The notes below the pieces were generated by a model. It had not been told where the DNA came from, did not search any database, and saw nothing but the letters and a program-made list of their open reading frames with translations. A stretch of DNA of 64,000 bases. It comes from Talpa occidentalis (Eukaryota > Chordata > Mammalia > Eulipotyphla > Talpidae). Numbering within the stretch: position 1 is the stretch's first letter; every line of letters begins with the position of its first letter. Made by a program: the position numbers and the translations under genes. Below, one piece after another: positions 1 to 15,000 of the stretch. The DNA lies in the NCBI RefSeq assembly GCF_014898055.3, contig NW_023605083.1, positions 95,939,483 to 96,003,482 of the forward strand, in the 5' to 3' direction.

Positions 1-20
1 CAGAAGCTGACAAGCGTTCC
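1..20 (+). CDS. ARHGAP44: ARHGAP44 exon fragment (BAR domain), 3' end only
   Basis: The window opens inside an exon. The last six codons read E-A-D-K-R-S and are followed at once by the donor GTAAGT at 21. Two leading bases complete a codon that begins before the window. The join to the exon at 8027 is phase 0 and gives the known BAR-domain text. By the human gene model this should be exon 3. Confidence 0.9.
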
Positions 21-3000
21 GTAAGTGTTTTCCTAGCTCAACAGCTTCAGACTTGCCTATTGAGGACAGGGGGCCCCTCCACTTCTGAAGCTGTTTGGTG
101 TGGCTGAATACAGCCATTTCTGTGTCTGAGAATCCACCTGTGGTGTGTTCCTGCAGAATGGTAGCTCTTCCAAATCTGCCTTCCTTTTAACACTGCTTGT
201 AGCATCCTTCATCCTCACCAGGTACACAGCCCTCTCTGCTTGACTTGCCCAAACTCGGGTAACTGGGATGATAGCAGGGCATGCTGGAGAACTGACCATT
301 AGAATAGCTTTAGCTTTTCTCTTAACCTTGCTTCAGCTCATTCAGAGGTTCCATTTGCTTCTGTAGTATCTTAAGACCTCAAAGAAAAAATTATACTGTG
401 GCTTGCAGGTTACAAGTAACCTCCAAAGGCCCTTGAATTCTTTGTGCTATAATGAAACAATAAAGAAAGCCCGCTAAATAAAAGTGCTCCAATGTTTTTG
501 TATATACTACCACTACTTAGTAGTTACAGATTTGTAAATGTGATCCCATTGAACAGCCCTGGGTAAAAGCAATCACTGAATGCTGGCTTCCCTTTTGACC
601 CACTTACCCCTCAGCTCCACCAAAGATTAAAGGATATTTTAAATACTCACTTGGTTTTATTACAGAGGATATCCAATCTAGGGTGTTTTGTTTTTTCCTC
701 CTTCCTTGACTTTACAATCTACATGTCTAGTGTCTGTCTGATTTCTTCTGACCTTGAGTCATTGTTGACTTCTTCATGGTGGTTTCCCTGAGTGCAGTCT
801 TCCACTCCCACCCCACTTTATGTTAACCTCATGGATTGTTGAGTCCACTCAAGGAGAAAATAAAGGGTACAAAATGCCTCTTGAATCAAGAACTCCAAGA
901 ACTACATTATTTTAGGCTCTTACTGAAAGAGGAGCTAGCAGAGAAGTTGAGAATCGTACTGTGTACCCACCTACTTGTTCAAATCTAAATCCCAGACACC
1001 ATCTTTTATTCTTCACTTTCATACCCCCCCCCCACCTGGCCTTTCCTACTGATTCTTCCTCCAAAGAATTTCCTTTTGCTTCCATGTTTACCCCTGAGTC
1101 CTTGAGGTTATCATGTCTTGCCTTAACAAAGTGGTTCCCATCAAGTCTTCACTGTGACCCCCAAAATTTCTCTGCAACAGCCTGAGTGAGTGTTTAAAAT
1201 GCAAATCAGGGCCTCCCCTGGAGGCCCAGCTGTTGAGCGCTGTGATGCAAAGCTGCCCACAACCTCTGAGCACTGGTTCCATCCCTGGCCACAGGGTGAG
1301 GGTCCCACATGGCACGTAGAGCTCTCCTGCCGCCCACTGCTCCCCTCAGCAGTGTACTTCGTCAGTCTGCCTGTTCTGCTCTCCGCTTTGGCTCTGGTGA
1401 ATTCTCTCACTATCCCGTGCTTCTGACTGTACCCAGTGCTTGTATAAATAAATAAATAAGTCTTTTTAAAAAAATAAAATAATGCAAATCACATGATGCC
1501 ACTCTGCTGCTTAAACTCCACCAAAGGAGTCCCATTGTAGAATGAAGTCCAACCTCTTTGCCTTGCCCTGAGACCCTGGTATTTGTCCTTTACCTGCATC
1601 TCTGAGCTCAGCTCTTGGTCCGTTTCACCACAGTCTCATTTTTACAGCGGTACTTTTCATTATTGAACATTCCTTGCTCCTATCTATCTTGGGGTCTTTG
1701 CTTTGCTCTATCTTCTCTATGAAATGTTCTTACCCTTCAGGTAAGGTATAAACACAATTCTTATTATTTATTCTAGCTCAGGTATCACCTTCTCCTTGTG
1801 GTTTTCCCCTCAGTCATGTATTATTCTCTGAAATCGTTGTGACCATTCCTTTGCTCATGTCTCCATCACTGATCTGTGAGCCCATGGGAACAAGAATCTT
1901 GTCTCTTCATCATGACTATATTCTTAATTCCTAGAACAGAGCCCGCCACATACTAAAATTAAATTTGTATCGTGAAAGGATGGTTCATGCATACTTTGGG
2001 GCTCATACATCGGCAAACTATTTGAATCCTTCCTATTCTATACAGAAGCAATTTGGCATGAGTGGTTTTGAGTTTAAGCTCCAGGATTTAACTACTCAAA
2101 GTTGAAGCCCATCTCTGCTGCTTCCTAATTATACCTGATCTTGGGCAAGTCAATGACCTCCAAGTGCCTTATTTCTTCATTTGGAAATTGATAGTAACAG
2201 TAATGAATGCCAACCCAGTAAAGTAGTTTGAGAGTTCAGTGAAGTAATGCATGTAAATACATTGCACAATACTTAATGTAAACAAATACTGAAAAATATA
2301 CTGTTGTTTTTTTGGTTCCACTGTTTGGCTGAAATAACCATTGGAAACTACTGAACCCTGAGCAACAAGTCTGGATCGTGTCTTATGGGAGGTGAACCAC
2401 AGAAGAGCTAGTTTCCTGGACTTGGATTAAAGGATGATAGACAGTAGTTTTCAGAGATAGAGGAGGGGATTAGAGAGTGAGAGTGAGGGAGAGAGTGAAA
2501 GGTATGGGGAGAGCATGAGAAGGAGGGGAAAGAGGGAGTGAGAGAGTGTGTGTGTGTCTGGAAAGCAGAGTGGATATTAGAATAAGACTTTTTGTCTCTG
2601 AGTCATCCTACAAATTGATGCTGCTTATGCCCAAGATAATTTTAGAGAACAGTCATTTCAGACAAGTCAGATTGACTTCTTCCTAATCCTAGAACATTCT
2701 GTCTTCCCTTCCCTTGATTCTTAAGGTTCTATCAGTACTCTAGAATCAAGGAAAAGTTTATTTTAAATGGTTCTCTTTGACCTGGAAAATCATGGCCAGG
2801 AGTTTGCTAATCTTTATTCTTGGGCACTAGTAACCACCCGAATATTAGGTGATTATTGTGCAAGATCCCTGTCAGTGGAGATAAAGAAACTTCAGCACTT
2901 TTCAGATCTTTGGGCAATTGAAGCCTTCTAAGATTCAATATAAACAAGATATGAAAGAGCAAACAGGGAAAGAGCAAACAAACAACAAGGGAAAGAGCAA

Positions 3001-6000
3001 ACAGTCATTAGGTTTGGTAAGATCAACATGGTGAGCTGCATCTGCTGAGTCCTCCACATTTCCTTTGTCTCAAAGAATTTCTTTAGACATAGAAATAATG
3101 TGTAGTCTTTTGTGGGTTATAGTTCATGAATTTCTACTGCCTTTAATTATAGATTGTTATTATCCCCTTTTTTGATGTGACATTATACCACCACTGTAGT
3201 TCATTTCTGTTTTTACATGGTGACTTCCTTCTACTGTCTTGATTCTTAAAGTATTTACAAATAAAAACTCACCATTAATTTCCACTGAGGTTTTTTCCCA
3301 CTCCCTTGGAATTCAAACACTCAGTTTTCCTCAGCATCTCTCCTAGAGTGAATGCTTCCTTATGGGAGTCACGCATACCACAAGCACAGGCCCTAGTTAG
3401 TGACAGTTACACCTTCAGGAGAGGACTGGTTTAAATAAATATTGACAACTTCATTTAGTGATCTGTCATCTTTAAGGTAAGAAGTGAGGCAGCTCAACAA
3501 CATATCATGATAGATAACACGAATGATATCTCTACATGAAAAGAAAAGCAGGGCGTAGAGGGGTATAGTATGCTAGCATTTGTAGGGTAATGTATCTACA
3601 AAAAATGGACACACATATACAACATATATAATTAGATCTGCTTAGACTATTATGGGAAGATACACAAAAAAGTGGTTGCCATTATGGGTTTCTGGTGAGG
3701 GAAATCAGGTGGTTGAGAGTTAAGGATAGGAGAGAGGCATTTTGCTCTAAGCCCTATAGAACTTTTAGAGTTTTTTCTTTTTTTTTTAAGGTTTATTTAT
3801 TTATACAAGCACTGGGTACAGTCAGAAGCGCGGGAGGGTGAGAGAATTCACCAGAGCCAGAGCAGGGAGCAGAACAGGGAGAAGGACTGAAGTACACTGC
3901 TGAGGGGAGCAGCGGGCGGCAGGAGAGGTCTGTGCGCCATGTGGGACCCTCAGCTGGTGGCCAGGGATTGAACCGGCGCTCTAGTGGCTGCAACCCAGCG
4001 CTCAACCGCTGCACCACCGGGGAGGCCCATAGAACCTTTAGAGTTTTGTATCATATTTCCTACTTGAAAATGAATTACAGTTGACCCTTGAACATCATGG
4101 GGATTAGAAGTCGAAAATCCACGTCTAACTTTTGACTCCTAAAATGTAACTACTAATAGGCTGCTGTTGAAATTACTGATAACAAACAGCTGACTAATTT
4201 GTATTTTTGTATGTTATATGTATTTCATGCTATATTCTTATATTAAAATAAGCCAGAGAAAATGTTAAGAAAATCACAAGGAAGAGAAAGTGCATTTATG
4301 TATTTATTGAAAAAATGAGCATTTAAGTAGATCCATGTAGTTCAAAGCCATTATGCTTAGGGTAAGCTGTAATTCATCTTGGAGGATGGATGGATGGATG
4401 AATAGGTAAGTAGGTAGATAGATAGATATGGGATAAAGAGGTCATTCTCCTTGTTAAAAATCTGAAGAATAAGAAGGCAGTTGAAAGAAGAATAACTTTC
4501 TCATTTTGTGCTAATTTGTCTCTTTATGCTACCCTCCTAGCCACCTAAGAGCATCTCAAAATCATCAGTGGGGATGTTAAGTAACTTGAAAGGGTTAGAA
4601 AGTAATGTTGTCTTCCTGACTTAATATCACAACCCCTCTAGACATATCTCCCCAAACTGGTTATCCAATCTGAATTTTGAACAGACACTTGCCAGTTCCC
4701 TTACCATCCTCCCTCTAAGACTGATTAACCTCATGTCGTCAGTGGCAGTTGTTCTGTTGAACTTGACCTACACCCTTTAGTTACCCACAGATGCTGTTTG
4801 TGCTTCATTCTCTCCAGTATTAATTAAATTTCCTTTTTCCGTATATAGAGAAACTCTACTCACCTACAGGTAGATGCATTTCTGCAAAAGTTGCCAACTC
4901 CTGGGCTATTAGAAGTTTTAGGTGAAGTCCTCTCTCTTTTCTTGCTTCCTTGTTAGATTCTGAAAGATGATTTGGAAACCTGAGCTGCAGCCTTAAAGGG
5001 GGTCTTGGGACTTGGGATGCTCCACACAAATCAGAGTGGTGTTTCTGTGTGAGCTCATGGGTACCACAGTTGTACGATATGCTATTTGGGTGGAGCTTGT
5101 TCACTGATCGCTTTTTGAGATATTTTAGGAATTTTCAGATCAAAGACCTTTTCTCGAACCAGGTTATTCAACCTTGGCACTCTGGATGTTTTGGGTTGGT
5201 TAATTTTTTATTTCTGGGGACTATTTTGTGCATGTAGGATGTTTAGCACTATCCCTGGACTCTGCCAACTAAATGCCAGTATTGTTTTCCATGCTGTGAC
5301 AGACAAAATCATCTGAAGAATTTGCCAGATGTCTTAAAGGGACAAAATCACCTCTTTGTGAAGATAATAAATATTATAGCTGCTCAATAATTTATTTTTT
5401 AACCATATTCGACAATTTAAAAAAATATTCTTTAACTTTTTTTTTAATGGTAATGTGGGAGGAAGATATTGTATCTTGTGCCTTTAATTAAGTGCCTGGA
5501 ATCCTGTACCTAATAGCTTTGTAGAACAACTAGAAAGTGTTTAGATTTGGATGTTTTAATACTGACTTTCCTAGTCTAGTTTTTACGGAGAAGAATATTT
5601 CATTCTTTTTAAATGGAGTGGGAAGTTACCCCTGAATGAAAGTCATCTGACTCTCATGGAGTGGGCATGACTAAGGGCAGGAAGGGGCTAGATTTTTGAC
5701 CTCTGGAGACCTTACCCACACAGGTGTTTTGGGCTCTTTCCACCTGGACTTATCTGGGAACCACCTGTACTTCCATTCTATATCATTCAAGGTCTTCCCT
5801 GGAAATACCTTAGAGCACACAGGGCTCTGTTCAAACCAGATTCTTAAATTCTAGTGGATGAAGCTCTAAAACCCTATCTGCACCTTATCTGCCTCCCCCC
5901 TCTGCAAGTGATCCCATTTAATGTGGTCATGCTCTTAAATAAGCCCTTCAGTGGCCTGCAGATGCCCTTAGAATACACTCCCTGTGTCTGCTGCTGGCTG

Positions 6001-9000
6001 CAAGGAACTGATCTGTATTCTTCTCCCACCACTCTCCCTGCCACTCACTGTGCTGCAGCCACATTGGCCTCCTTGGAACCTGGAGCTGGCCTTGTTAGTT
6101 CCTACCACAGGACCTTTGCACTTACAGTTGATTTTGCCTGGGATGTTCTTTCTCAAATCTTGAGACATGGTTGACTTATTCTCTTGCTTAAATATCACCT
6201 CTCTGAGAGGCCATCCCTTCCCTTTGCTCCATACCCCACCTCGGCCTACTCTGCTCATCATCCTGCTTTCTGTTGTCCACAGATCTTCCATCTATTTGAA
6301 GTAAGCTCTTTCATAGTGTCTGTTTATGTCTTCCTGAACTAGAATATAAGTTCCATGAGAACAGTATCTAGTCTCATTCATCACTGCTGTAGTGCCTGGG
6401 CAGGCAGTCCATAAATGCAGGACTAATAAGTGCATTATAGCCAAACCTCTTCATGTAATGATGCAGGAGACTTGACTGGATGTAGTTTGGTGACTTCCCA
6501 TTCAAATAACTATCTGTGCGGCAGTGTGGACCGAAAGACCTAAGGATATGCTAGCCGTTTTCACCTTGTTATTTTCACCATGTGCCGGATGGTCTAGCCC
6601 AGTGAGGAGAGGGCTTGTCAGTACTTGTCAGGAAGGAGGGAATGAGCCATGGCTCACTCGTAGCAGCATCCTCCCTCCTTCTGGCCTTCCTTCCCTTTCT
6701 CCTGGCTGCCTTCCTATGTATTCAATATATAACACAGAATTTTCCATTTTAACTGTTTAAAAGTATGCAAGTCAGTGACATTTAGTACACTCACAGTGTT
6801 GTACAACTATCATCACCACTGAGTTCTAGAACATTTTCATCATCCCAAAAGGAAACCACATGTCCATTAAGCCACCACTCCCCATTTTCTCCTTCTCCCA
6901 TCTCCCAGCAACCATTAATCTGCCTACATGGATTTGCTTTCTCTGGACATTTCTTGTAAATAGAATCACACCACATATGCTCTTTTGTGCCTGACTTATT
7001 TCACTAAGCACTGCATTTTCAATTCACCCATGTTGTAGATTGCATCAGGACTTCATTCCTTTCTGTGGTTGAATTATATCCATTTGTATGGACATACCAC
7101 ATTGTGCTTAATCCATTGATTGAGGGACATTTCAACGGTTTCCACCTTTTGGCTCTTAGTCATTAATGCTCCATTCCCATTCATGCACATTTTCACTTGG
7201 CCATCCGTTTTCTGTTATTTTGAGTGTACACCCAAGAATGGAATTGCTGAGCCATGTGGTGGTAATTTTAATTTACTGAAATACCACCAAACATTTCCAC
7301 AGCCCTGCACCATTTTACATTTCTACCAGCAATGCATGAAGGCTCCCATTTCTCCACATGTGCACACATACTCATTTTCTGTTTTTTAAAAAAGTTATTA
7401 ATATCATTATAGCCATCCTGGTGTGTGTGACTTTGAATTTCCCTAGTGACTAGTCATGTGAAGCATCCTTTCATGTGCTTGTTGTCTATTTGTATATTTT
7501 CTTTGCCATGTCCCTTCACTTTGATGCTTACTTTCTCTATCTTGCTAAATTGTATGTGGACACACTTCTCTTTCCTGATGCTAACCTCCCTTGTTTACAG
7601 AGTGGGACATGGCTGACTCTTTCTCTTGCTTCTGGTCGTGTCTTAAATATCACCCCTCAGTGATACTTCTTCGGCAAGGGCATTGGTTTTTGGAAATTAA
7701 AACACTGTTCAAATCTTTGTTAATGTAATTTTGAAATCTTACCTTTTTGTCTTTGCTGCTTTTCCATTTTATTTTAAAATGCAGAATGTAAATCTAGGCT
7801 TATTTTCCATATTGGCAAATTTAATTGTTTTAACTTGCTGAATTTTGACATCTCTGAGTATAACCTATCATTGTATCCTGTGAATTTGTAGACTTTAAGC
7901 ATATTTGAAAGTGAGTTTGTTTTTTTGTTAATAGAGTATCTAGGCAAATACTTGACTTTTTGCTATTTTAGAGTAAGTAGATGACCCTTGAAGTAATTTT
8001 CATTGCGATACTTTTCCTCTTTTCAGAAAAAATTGCCTTTGACAACACTGGCTCAGTGTTTGATGGAAGGGTCAGCTATCCTGGGAGATGACACGCTTCT
8101 CGGGTAAGGTCACACCAGGCATGGGTTTGTGACAGATCTAGGTAAATCCTCATCCTTAAAAAGAGGTTTCGAACTGCTCAGGGAAGCACTGAGGACCCCT
8201 GAAGTCTGGCTGGTGACTGGGGTGAAGTGGAGAAGAAGAAAAGGTTGCTTGCTAGTTAGAAATCAGAAGTCATAATGTCTGTTCAGCAAGGCAATTCCCA
8301 AGTGGAGAAATTACCATAAAACTGTTGAAGGACAATTAAGTTCCCTAGGGCTCCAGCAGAAGCAAATATGAAACCTCTCAATGTCAGATGTCAGAACTTA
8401 TGGGATTTCCAGAAGAACAACCCCTGCTGACTTTGAGCTCATAATAAAAACAGACTAAATATAGAATTGCCATGAGAGGGAACCAGCAGGCACAATCAGT
8501 AGGAGAATTAGTACCCTAGGAACTGAAAATAATAGAACAACCTGAAAGACAATATAAATATTTTTAAATGTAATTTAAAAATTAAATAAGAACCAAAATA
8601 GCCTTGACCAAAAAAAAAAAAAAAAAATCAAACAATGTATAAAAAATGGGCAGAATCAAAGAGAAACCAAATAGGACTTTAATTTTTTTTAATTATTAAA
8701 AAAGAAATTTAAATTCAGTTGAGATAAACTAGAATTTGCACGCAAACAGAGTCAGTGTACTTGAAAACAGATTTGAAGTCACTACCTGGAATGAACAGAA
8801 TGAATTGCAAGAGTTAAGGATGTAGACATTAAATCCAGAAACATGGATGATAAAAGTGATTACATCATCAGCTACTCATAGTTCTTGAAAAGAAAAATAG
8901 AATAGAATAGAATAAAATAGAATACAAGTAGCAAGGTAGCTTGAAAGATTAGTGAGTGAGGTGTCCAAACAAATTTCTTTCCTCTCTATCCATTTTAGGT

Positions 9001-12000
9001 TCTTGGACTGGGATACCGAAAAGACAAAAAACAGATTAAATACACAAAAGACAGATTAACAAAACAAAGGCATACACTTTTTTGTTAACATATGCAGTTA
9101 TTTGTGGGAGAACTCAGTGATGAGTAACTGGAAGGGGTGACCAGAATTTGGGCTTACCTGGCTTTTTTTTAACAAAAGAATAAGTGACTAGACAGAGGAA
9201 ATGAAATTTGAGTTTCCAAGCCAGCAAATTTTATTGTAGGTAGGCAAATATATGGGCAAACTCCTAGAAGACAAGGTCAGTTAGTAAGGTTTGTGATTCC
9301 TCTGCAGCCCTCCCTTGACACATGAGGGGCTCTAGTCGTCTCTGCTTAATTTCTGTAAAGGAAGAGGAACCCTTACAGATGTATGTCCTGCTTTTAATCA
9401 AATAGGGGCGACCAGAGAGATTTTCTTGCATCTACTTCTTTTCATTTGCCGTCAGCTCAAAATAATCCTTATGCTAAAGTGGCATTTTTGGGGAGTGGCA
9501 TATTCTACTACCCTTCAGTCTAAGGAAATATAAATAAATTTTGAATTTAAAAGTAGCAGTATAATAATGATTAATTTGGGGGGTGGTTAAAGCACAATGA
9601 TATGAAAGTACTAGAAAATTTAACATGTAACATTGGAACCAGAATCATTTCTAGCTCTTGTATATTTTAAAAAGAGAATAAAGTAATTCCATTTAAAGTT
9701 AAGGGAAAGTGTGCATTTTAAGAAAGTAAGGGTAACCACAAAAAAGAATAGATACAGTGTATAATTTCAAAACTGGTAAAAGGAAGAAAGGAAAATGAAT
9801 GAAATAGGAAAAAAAAAAACATAGAAGGCACTGAAAGAGAAAAAAATTAAACCAAGAAAAGCTTAAAAAGCTTAATAGAAAATGAAGGTAATAGCAATTA
9901 CTGCATATGATTATGTAATCATGAGATGTTAATGGAATAAGCTGAGAGTCTTGGGTAGACAAACATGAAAGCCTGTTGTATGCCATTTCTAAAAACCTGA
10001 AATATAATGACACAGTAAGGTTGAAAGAAATGAGAAGGAAGACACCCAGGTGAAGATGACAGGCTGAACACACACATGTAATCATGTTCCCTTCCAAAAT
10101 CCACTATAATAAAAGGATTTTTTTCTTAAAAGGCATAAACCCACAAAGACAGGAAAAACAGGAATGAAGAGAGAACAGCAACAAAATTCTGTGATCTGTA
10201 AAACCTATGATTGACTGGGAACTGACTTCTCAAGTCCCAGAAAGCCGTCTCCCAAGCCAGAAGTAATATAAAGCAGAGAGCTAACATGAGTCACACCATG
10301 AAATGCTAACAAGGCTCAAGAATTGACAGCACCAAGGATCTCTGGAATAGTGAGTCTTTGAGAGTTATGTGGTTATTAAAATCACAAATATGAGTTGAAA
10401 GCTAGTCAGGTCCCACTTGGATCACTCAACCCATCTCTTACCCATACCTCTATAAAAAAAGGATGAGAAATCTGAATGCTTCTATACTTGCCAAAAACAA
10501 TAATGACAACTTGAAGATTACTGAGTAGTGCTTTCAAAATTCAGAAGAAATAGGATTCTTAGCATAGAATTTGATACCCAGCATATCTGTCAACATGAAG
10601 GGATTAGAGGATGTTATGACACCCAAGAACTCAGATATAGGCTTCCCACACCCTCTTTCTAAGGAAGCTAAAGTACAGTAAGCACATTGGTGAGGAACCA
10701 AGAGAGGTAGCATGATACAGGGAATTGGACCTCCAACCCATGTCAGGAGAGAGAATTCCAAGAAACAGTGAAGGAAAGTTGCAGGAAGGCAGCTGTGCTG
10801 GGGGTAGAAGGAAAGCTTATTCCAGATTGGCACAGGTCCAGGAGAGACTAATTCAAGAAGATTGAACTCATTTATAGCAAGTGCCATTCACTGTCTTAGA
10901 CAAATTAGAAAAGTGACAGAGGTTTTGTGTTCAATCAGACCCACAGAAAACTAAACAAACAAGCCCAAACAAGGCAGTTATTAATTCCAGAGAGAACAAA
11001 TAAATAGGAAAGGCCAATAATCATGATAACACTCTACCCAGTTTAACTCTGAGTCAAAATAAGTGTAAATACTAAAGATCTACCCATACAAATGAGTGAC
11101 TGGGAGGGAAATATAAAGGTAGTTACTTTTCCATTTGCACAGTTGAGAGTCAATTGCTAATGCCTAAAATTATTTTTAAAATTAAAATGCACCATTAGAA
11201 ATATGTAGCTGGTAGCAGAAGCAAATAAAAGACACATTAAAAAGGTGCAAAGATGAACCCATAATCTGGGACTTGACATTTACGGAAGATATGGAGAAAA
11301 ATTGAGCCCACTCCATATCCACACACATATGTCCAAATATATAAAGAACTCCTACAAATAAATTCATATAAATAGATCTCAATACAAAAATAGCCAAAGA
11401 ATATGAGTAGGCACTTCATGGAAGAAGTGCTCCAAGTGTGAAAAGATATTCAGCTTCACTGTAGTTAAGGAATACAAATTAAAACTAGAATTAGATGATA
11501 TTTTGTATCTACCAAATTGGCAAAAAATTAAAACACCTGTGTATAGAACAATGGGAACTCTCATATGTGCTAATAAGTGAAAGTGGTATAATCATTTAAA
11601 AAGCAATTTGGGAATATCTCCCAAGGTTAAGGAATTTATGGCTTCTCTGCTTTGCACAGAAAAATTTCACATGTGCAAAAAAAAAAAGATAGTGTAAGCA
11701 TATGTACTGCAGCACTGCATGTAATAGCTAAAAATTATTGACTAGGGGGAGGCTTGATAAATGGTGGTCTATTCATAGAATGGAATTCTATATAGCTGAG
11801 TGATCTAATTTTGCATGTAGCAAGATGAATGAGCCCCAAAGATAATGATAAATTTAAAGGGGTGCAATAGAAGGCTAGGTGCAGGGTGAAATAATTAATA
11901 TAAACTTGTTAACTAGGTGAAGCAGCAATATTATACATATGTATGTGAGCACAATTGTATACAGTAAAAGTATAAAAAATATGGGCAGGAAAGGTACATA

Positions 12001-15000
12001 CTAACTGTAGAATAACAGCTAACTCCTCTCATACTTTCATTGGTTTGTGAAACTTTTTATGTGAGTTTCAGTTTACCATGGAACCATGCAAAGGTGGGGA
12101 TGTATGACGTATGAACTGCATATATACTGTTCAGAGGAAATGAGTATTTTTGAAATATTATAGCCTCTCATCTAGGACTATGGCATGACTTTCTACTCAT
12201 TTAGGTCTTTTATTTGATTGCTACTAATAAACTATTGGAATGTTTTTTCCTTTCCAACTTTTTATGGATAATTAACTACTCATCATGTGTTAAATAAGTT
12301 TTTCTGACTTAGGAGAAAGCGTTTTCATCCTATTAGAGACTATTGAAATAGTTCCTTGTGTGTGTTTGAAGAGATTGGATTGATATGTATTGGTAGTAGC
12401 CAGTTCCTCCAGTGCTTAGAGAGGAGCTGGAAGCACCTGGCTGGTGCTTAGGACTTAGCATGTGTGAGACTGTTCACATATCTTTTCTGTTTCTCCACAT
12501 GTCCCTTTTACCCCAGCACACAGTACGTGTTCAGCATCATTTAAAATTGTAATTTCAGAAATGAAAAGGAATGCAACAAATTGGTCAATGGGATATTCTA
12601 GAAACAACCACTTTAATACTGTCTCGTGAAAGTTTGCCCAGCCAGGAGGTGATGAAAGCAAGACTGGTGACATCCTTCTTGCCAGGGTACTCAGTGTGGC
12701 TTTTTCTTCTTCTGTTTTAGGAAGATGCTGAAACTTTGTGGAGAGACGGAGGACAAGCTAGCCCAGGAGCTGATTCATTTTGAACTCCAAGTCGAGAGAG
12801 ATGTGATTGAGCCCCTGTTTTTGCTGGCTGAGGTAAGGACTAGAAATGAGGCAAGGCCTAAGTGAACAGGATGGGAAGGACAGGACAGTCATTTAGTCAT
12901 TCTACTTCCACTTGTGTTATTGTTTCTGTCCTTCCCTCGACTCTGTGACTCTGTTTTTCTTTAGGGATTTTTACTGTCCAACTTCATGGTCAAGACTATC
13001 CTATTTAACAGCACTTTCAGTTTTATGCTCTTTTCAGTTTTACCCTCGTCTTCCACCCTCACTTGTTGGCGTTTCAGAGGCTGGAGAGACAAAGCTCTCA
13101 GCAATGCCTCCTTTCCCACCAGAGTCCCACCGCAGCCTCCACCTCTGCCTTCTACCTGTCTCAAGTCTTCAGTAAAATGAACAGTGGCCCTTCCTCATGA
13201 GGAATGGGGGGACTTGTGTCCGAAAGACTCTGAGAAGCCCTTGAAGTTCATGTTTATATATAGGTTCATCCTCTTAGACTTTAAAGAGCACTAGTGAAAA
13301 TGATAAATCTGAATGTCTATGTGTTGATTTTGTTAGCGTTAACCGAGTTAAATCTCAAAAATGAGAACAGAAATGATTGGGGAGCTATATCTGCCCTGAA
13401 TTCTAGATCTCCTTCATGCTAAATCTAACCAGCACTTCCCATAGAACTCCCTGCCATAATAGAAATATTCTACTTGTAGTCTGGTAGCCGGTAGCTACCT
13501 GAGGCTATTGAACTCTATAGTTAGTGCAACTGAGGAAGAGAATTTTTTATTTTATTTCCTTTTTGTGCATAGGAACTGAACGTGGCATAGCCAAATGGCT
13601 CAAGTCTACCTTATTGCCCTAGACCATGTCTGGTTTCCTTTTCGCCCACCCTCAGCACCTGCACATCCCCTGTGCTATTTCTAGGACAAGTATATGGATA
13701 AATAATTACCAATGTGCCTAAACATATTCAAGGAGAATATTCTAGATATGGTGTTTGGCGTAGATCAGTCTAGACTTCTCAGATGCCATACCAGGTCATA
13801 GCCCAGCTTAAAGCATGGATGAGTGACCATCTGTTCTTCATAAAGGGGACCTAGGGTTCCAGCCAAAGCTAGAAGCAAACCCAAGGGGCAAGTCTAGAGA
13901 CTTGGGTTGCTGAGACTGGCTTGTAGGAGCAAGATGCTCCCACGTGATATGCTGGTGTGGCCTCTGGGCTCTATGATCATGCCAGGACACCAGGAACTGT
14001 CATCCCTCTCCTTCCTATTGATAGGAACTCTGCACCTTGCTCAGAAGAGTGAACAGAAAGCATTTCACAGAACATTGGATCATCCTCACAATTTTTTCTC
14101 TCTATAAAAGTTGCAGCCTGAGATGACTTTGGTTCAATTTATGACCAATTTTCCTTTAAAATTCTCACATCCTGCCCCACTTTTGCTGGGCCAGGAACCA
14201 AAATCCTGCACTGGAATGTTAAGTCATTTTTAGAAATAAAAGTATAAAAAGAACATCTATATACAACCACTATGGATGAATTTCTTGTGACTGAGAAAAG
14301 CCGTAGTGATGTTTATTCATTATTTACTTGGGGAAAAAAAAACTTTTGTTTCTATAAAAATATTTCCTAATTGCATTACCCATAGAATCTCAGATCTCCT
14401 GAGACCAGTGCTCTTTGTCTTTCTGTGATTTGTTTTGAATTAGGTCCCTGTGTCAGCTCTTAACTGCTCAACTCCCAGCATTTCTCCTAACTTTGGGCTC
14501 CTGTGTGTTCCGTAGAGAGCCCCTGTTTTCTGGAGTGAGACTAGGCATGAGCTGGGTCTTTGTGATCAGGGAGGACTAAATCCTGAGAGGGTCTGGACTG
14601 GTGGAGGAACTGGCAGAAGCTCAGTAAAGAAAGAACAGAGTTAATGCAGGAAAAGGAATCAAGAATTTCATCTGAAAATAGAACTAGGGGACCTCTAGCA
14701 AACTTGTTAGTAGTTCTGTAAGAATTTATCTTAAGCTTCAACTCACCTGTGTCTTTTTTCTCCTGTAACAACAGGTAGAAATCCCAAATATTCAAAAACA
14801 GAGGAAACATTTAGCAAAGTTGGTGCTGGACATGGATTCTTCACGAACAAGGTACGGTAATTCCTTTATGTTTTGCTTCTTGGAAGCAGCAATGATCATA
14901 ATTGGGGGTAGAGTTTTGTGTGTGGTTGTGTGTGCATGTGTGAATGTTTTCAGTCACCAAGTTTTTCTTACCACCCTCTGTGTGCCAGAAGGGTAAGCCA

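Larger units (their letters stand above)
21..8026 (+). other. ARHGAP44 intron with many old repeats
   Basis: This is an 8.0 kb intron. It holds two subfamily A SINEs, L2 and MIR pieces, a GA-rich tract, a Tigger/MER2-like and a MER5A-like remnant and an antisense L1 end (all listed separately). Between 21 and 1208, 2560 and 3480, 4430 and 5150, and 7520 and 8026, I see only AT-rich unassigned sequence without a credible exon. Confidence 0.8.
8104..12720 (+). other. ARHGAP44 intron, AT-rich, repeat-derived
   Basis: This 4.6 kb intron is the most AT-rich part of the window. Pieces at 8330-8980 and 9530-11340 look like decayed L1/HAL1-type sequence, but I cannot set their limits. Better supported parts are listed separately. 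From 12000 to 12720 I see nothing beyond intron. Confidence 0.7.

Noticed and set aside
3793..4017. Minus-strand open frame, with similar ones at 1190, 19606 and 25910
   Set aside because: They are the same SINE body translated; repeated copies explain the similarity.
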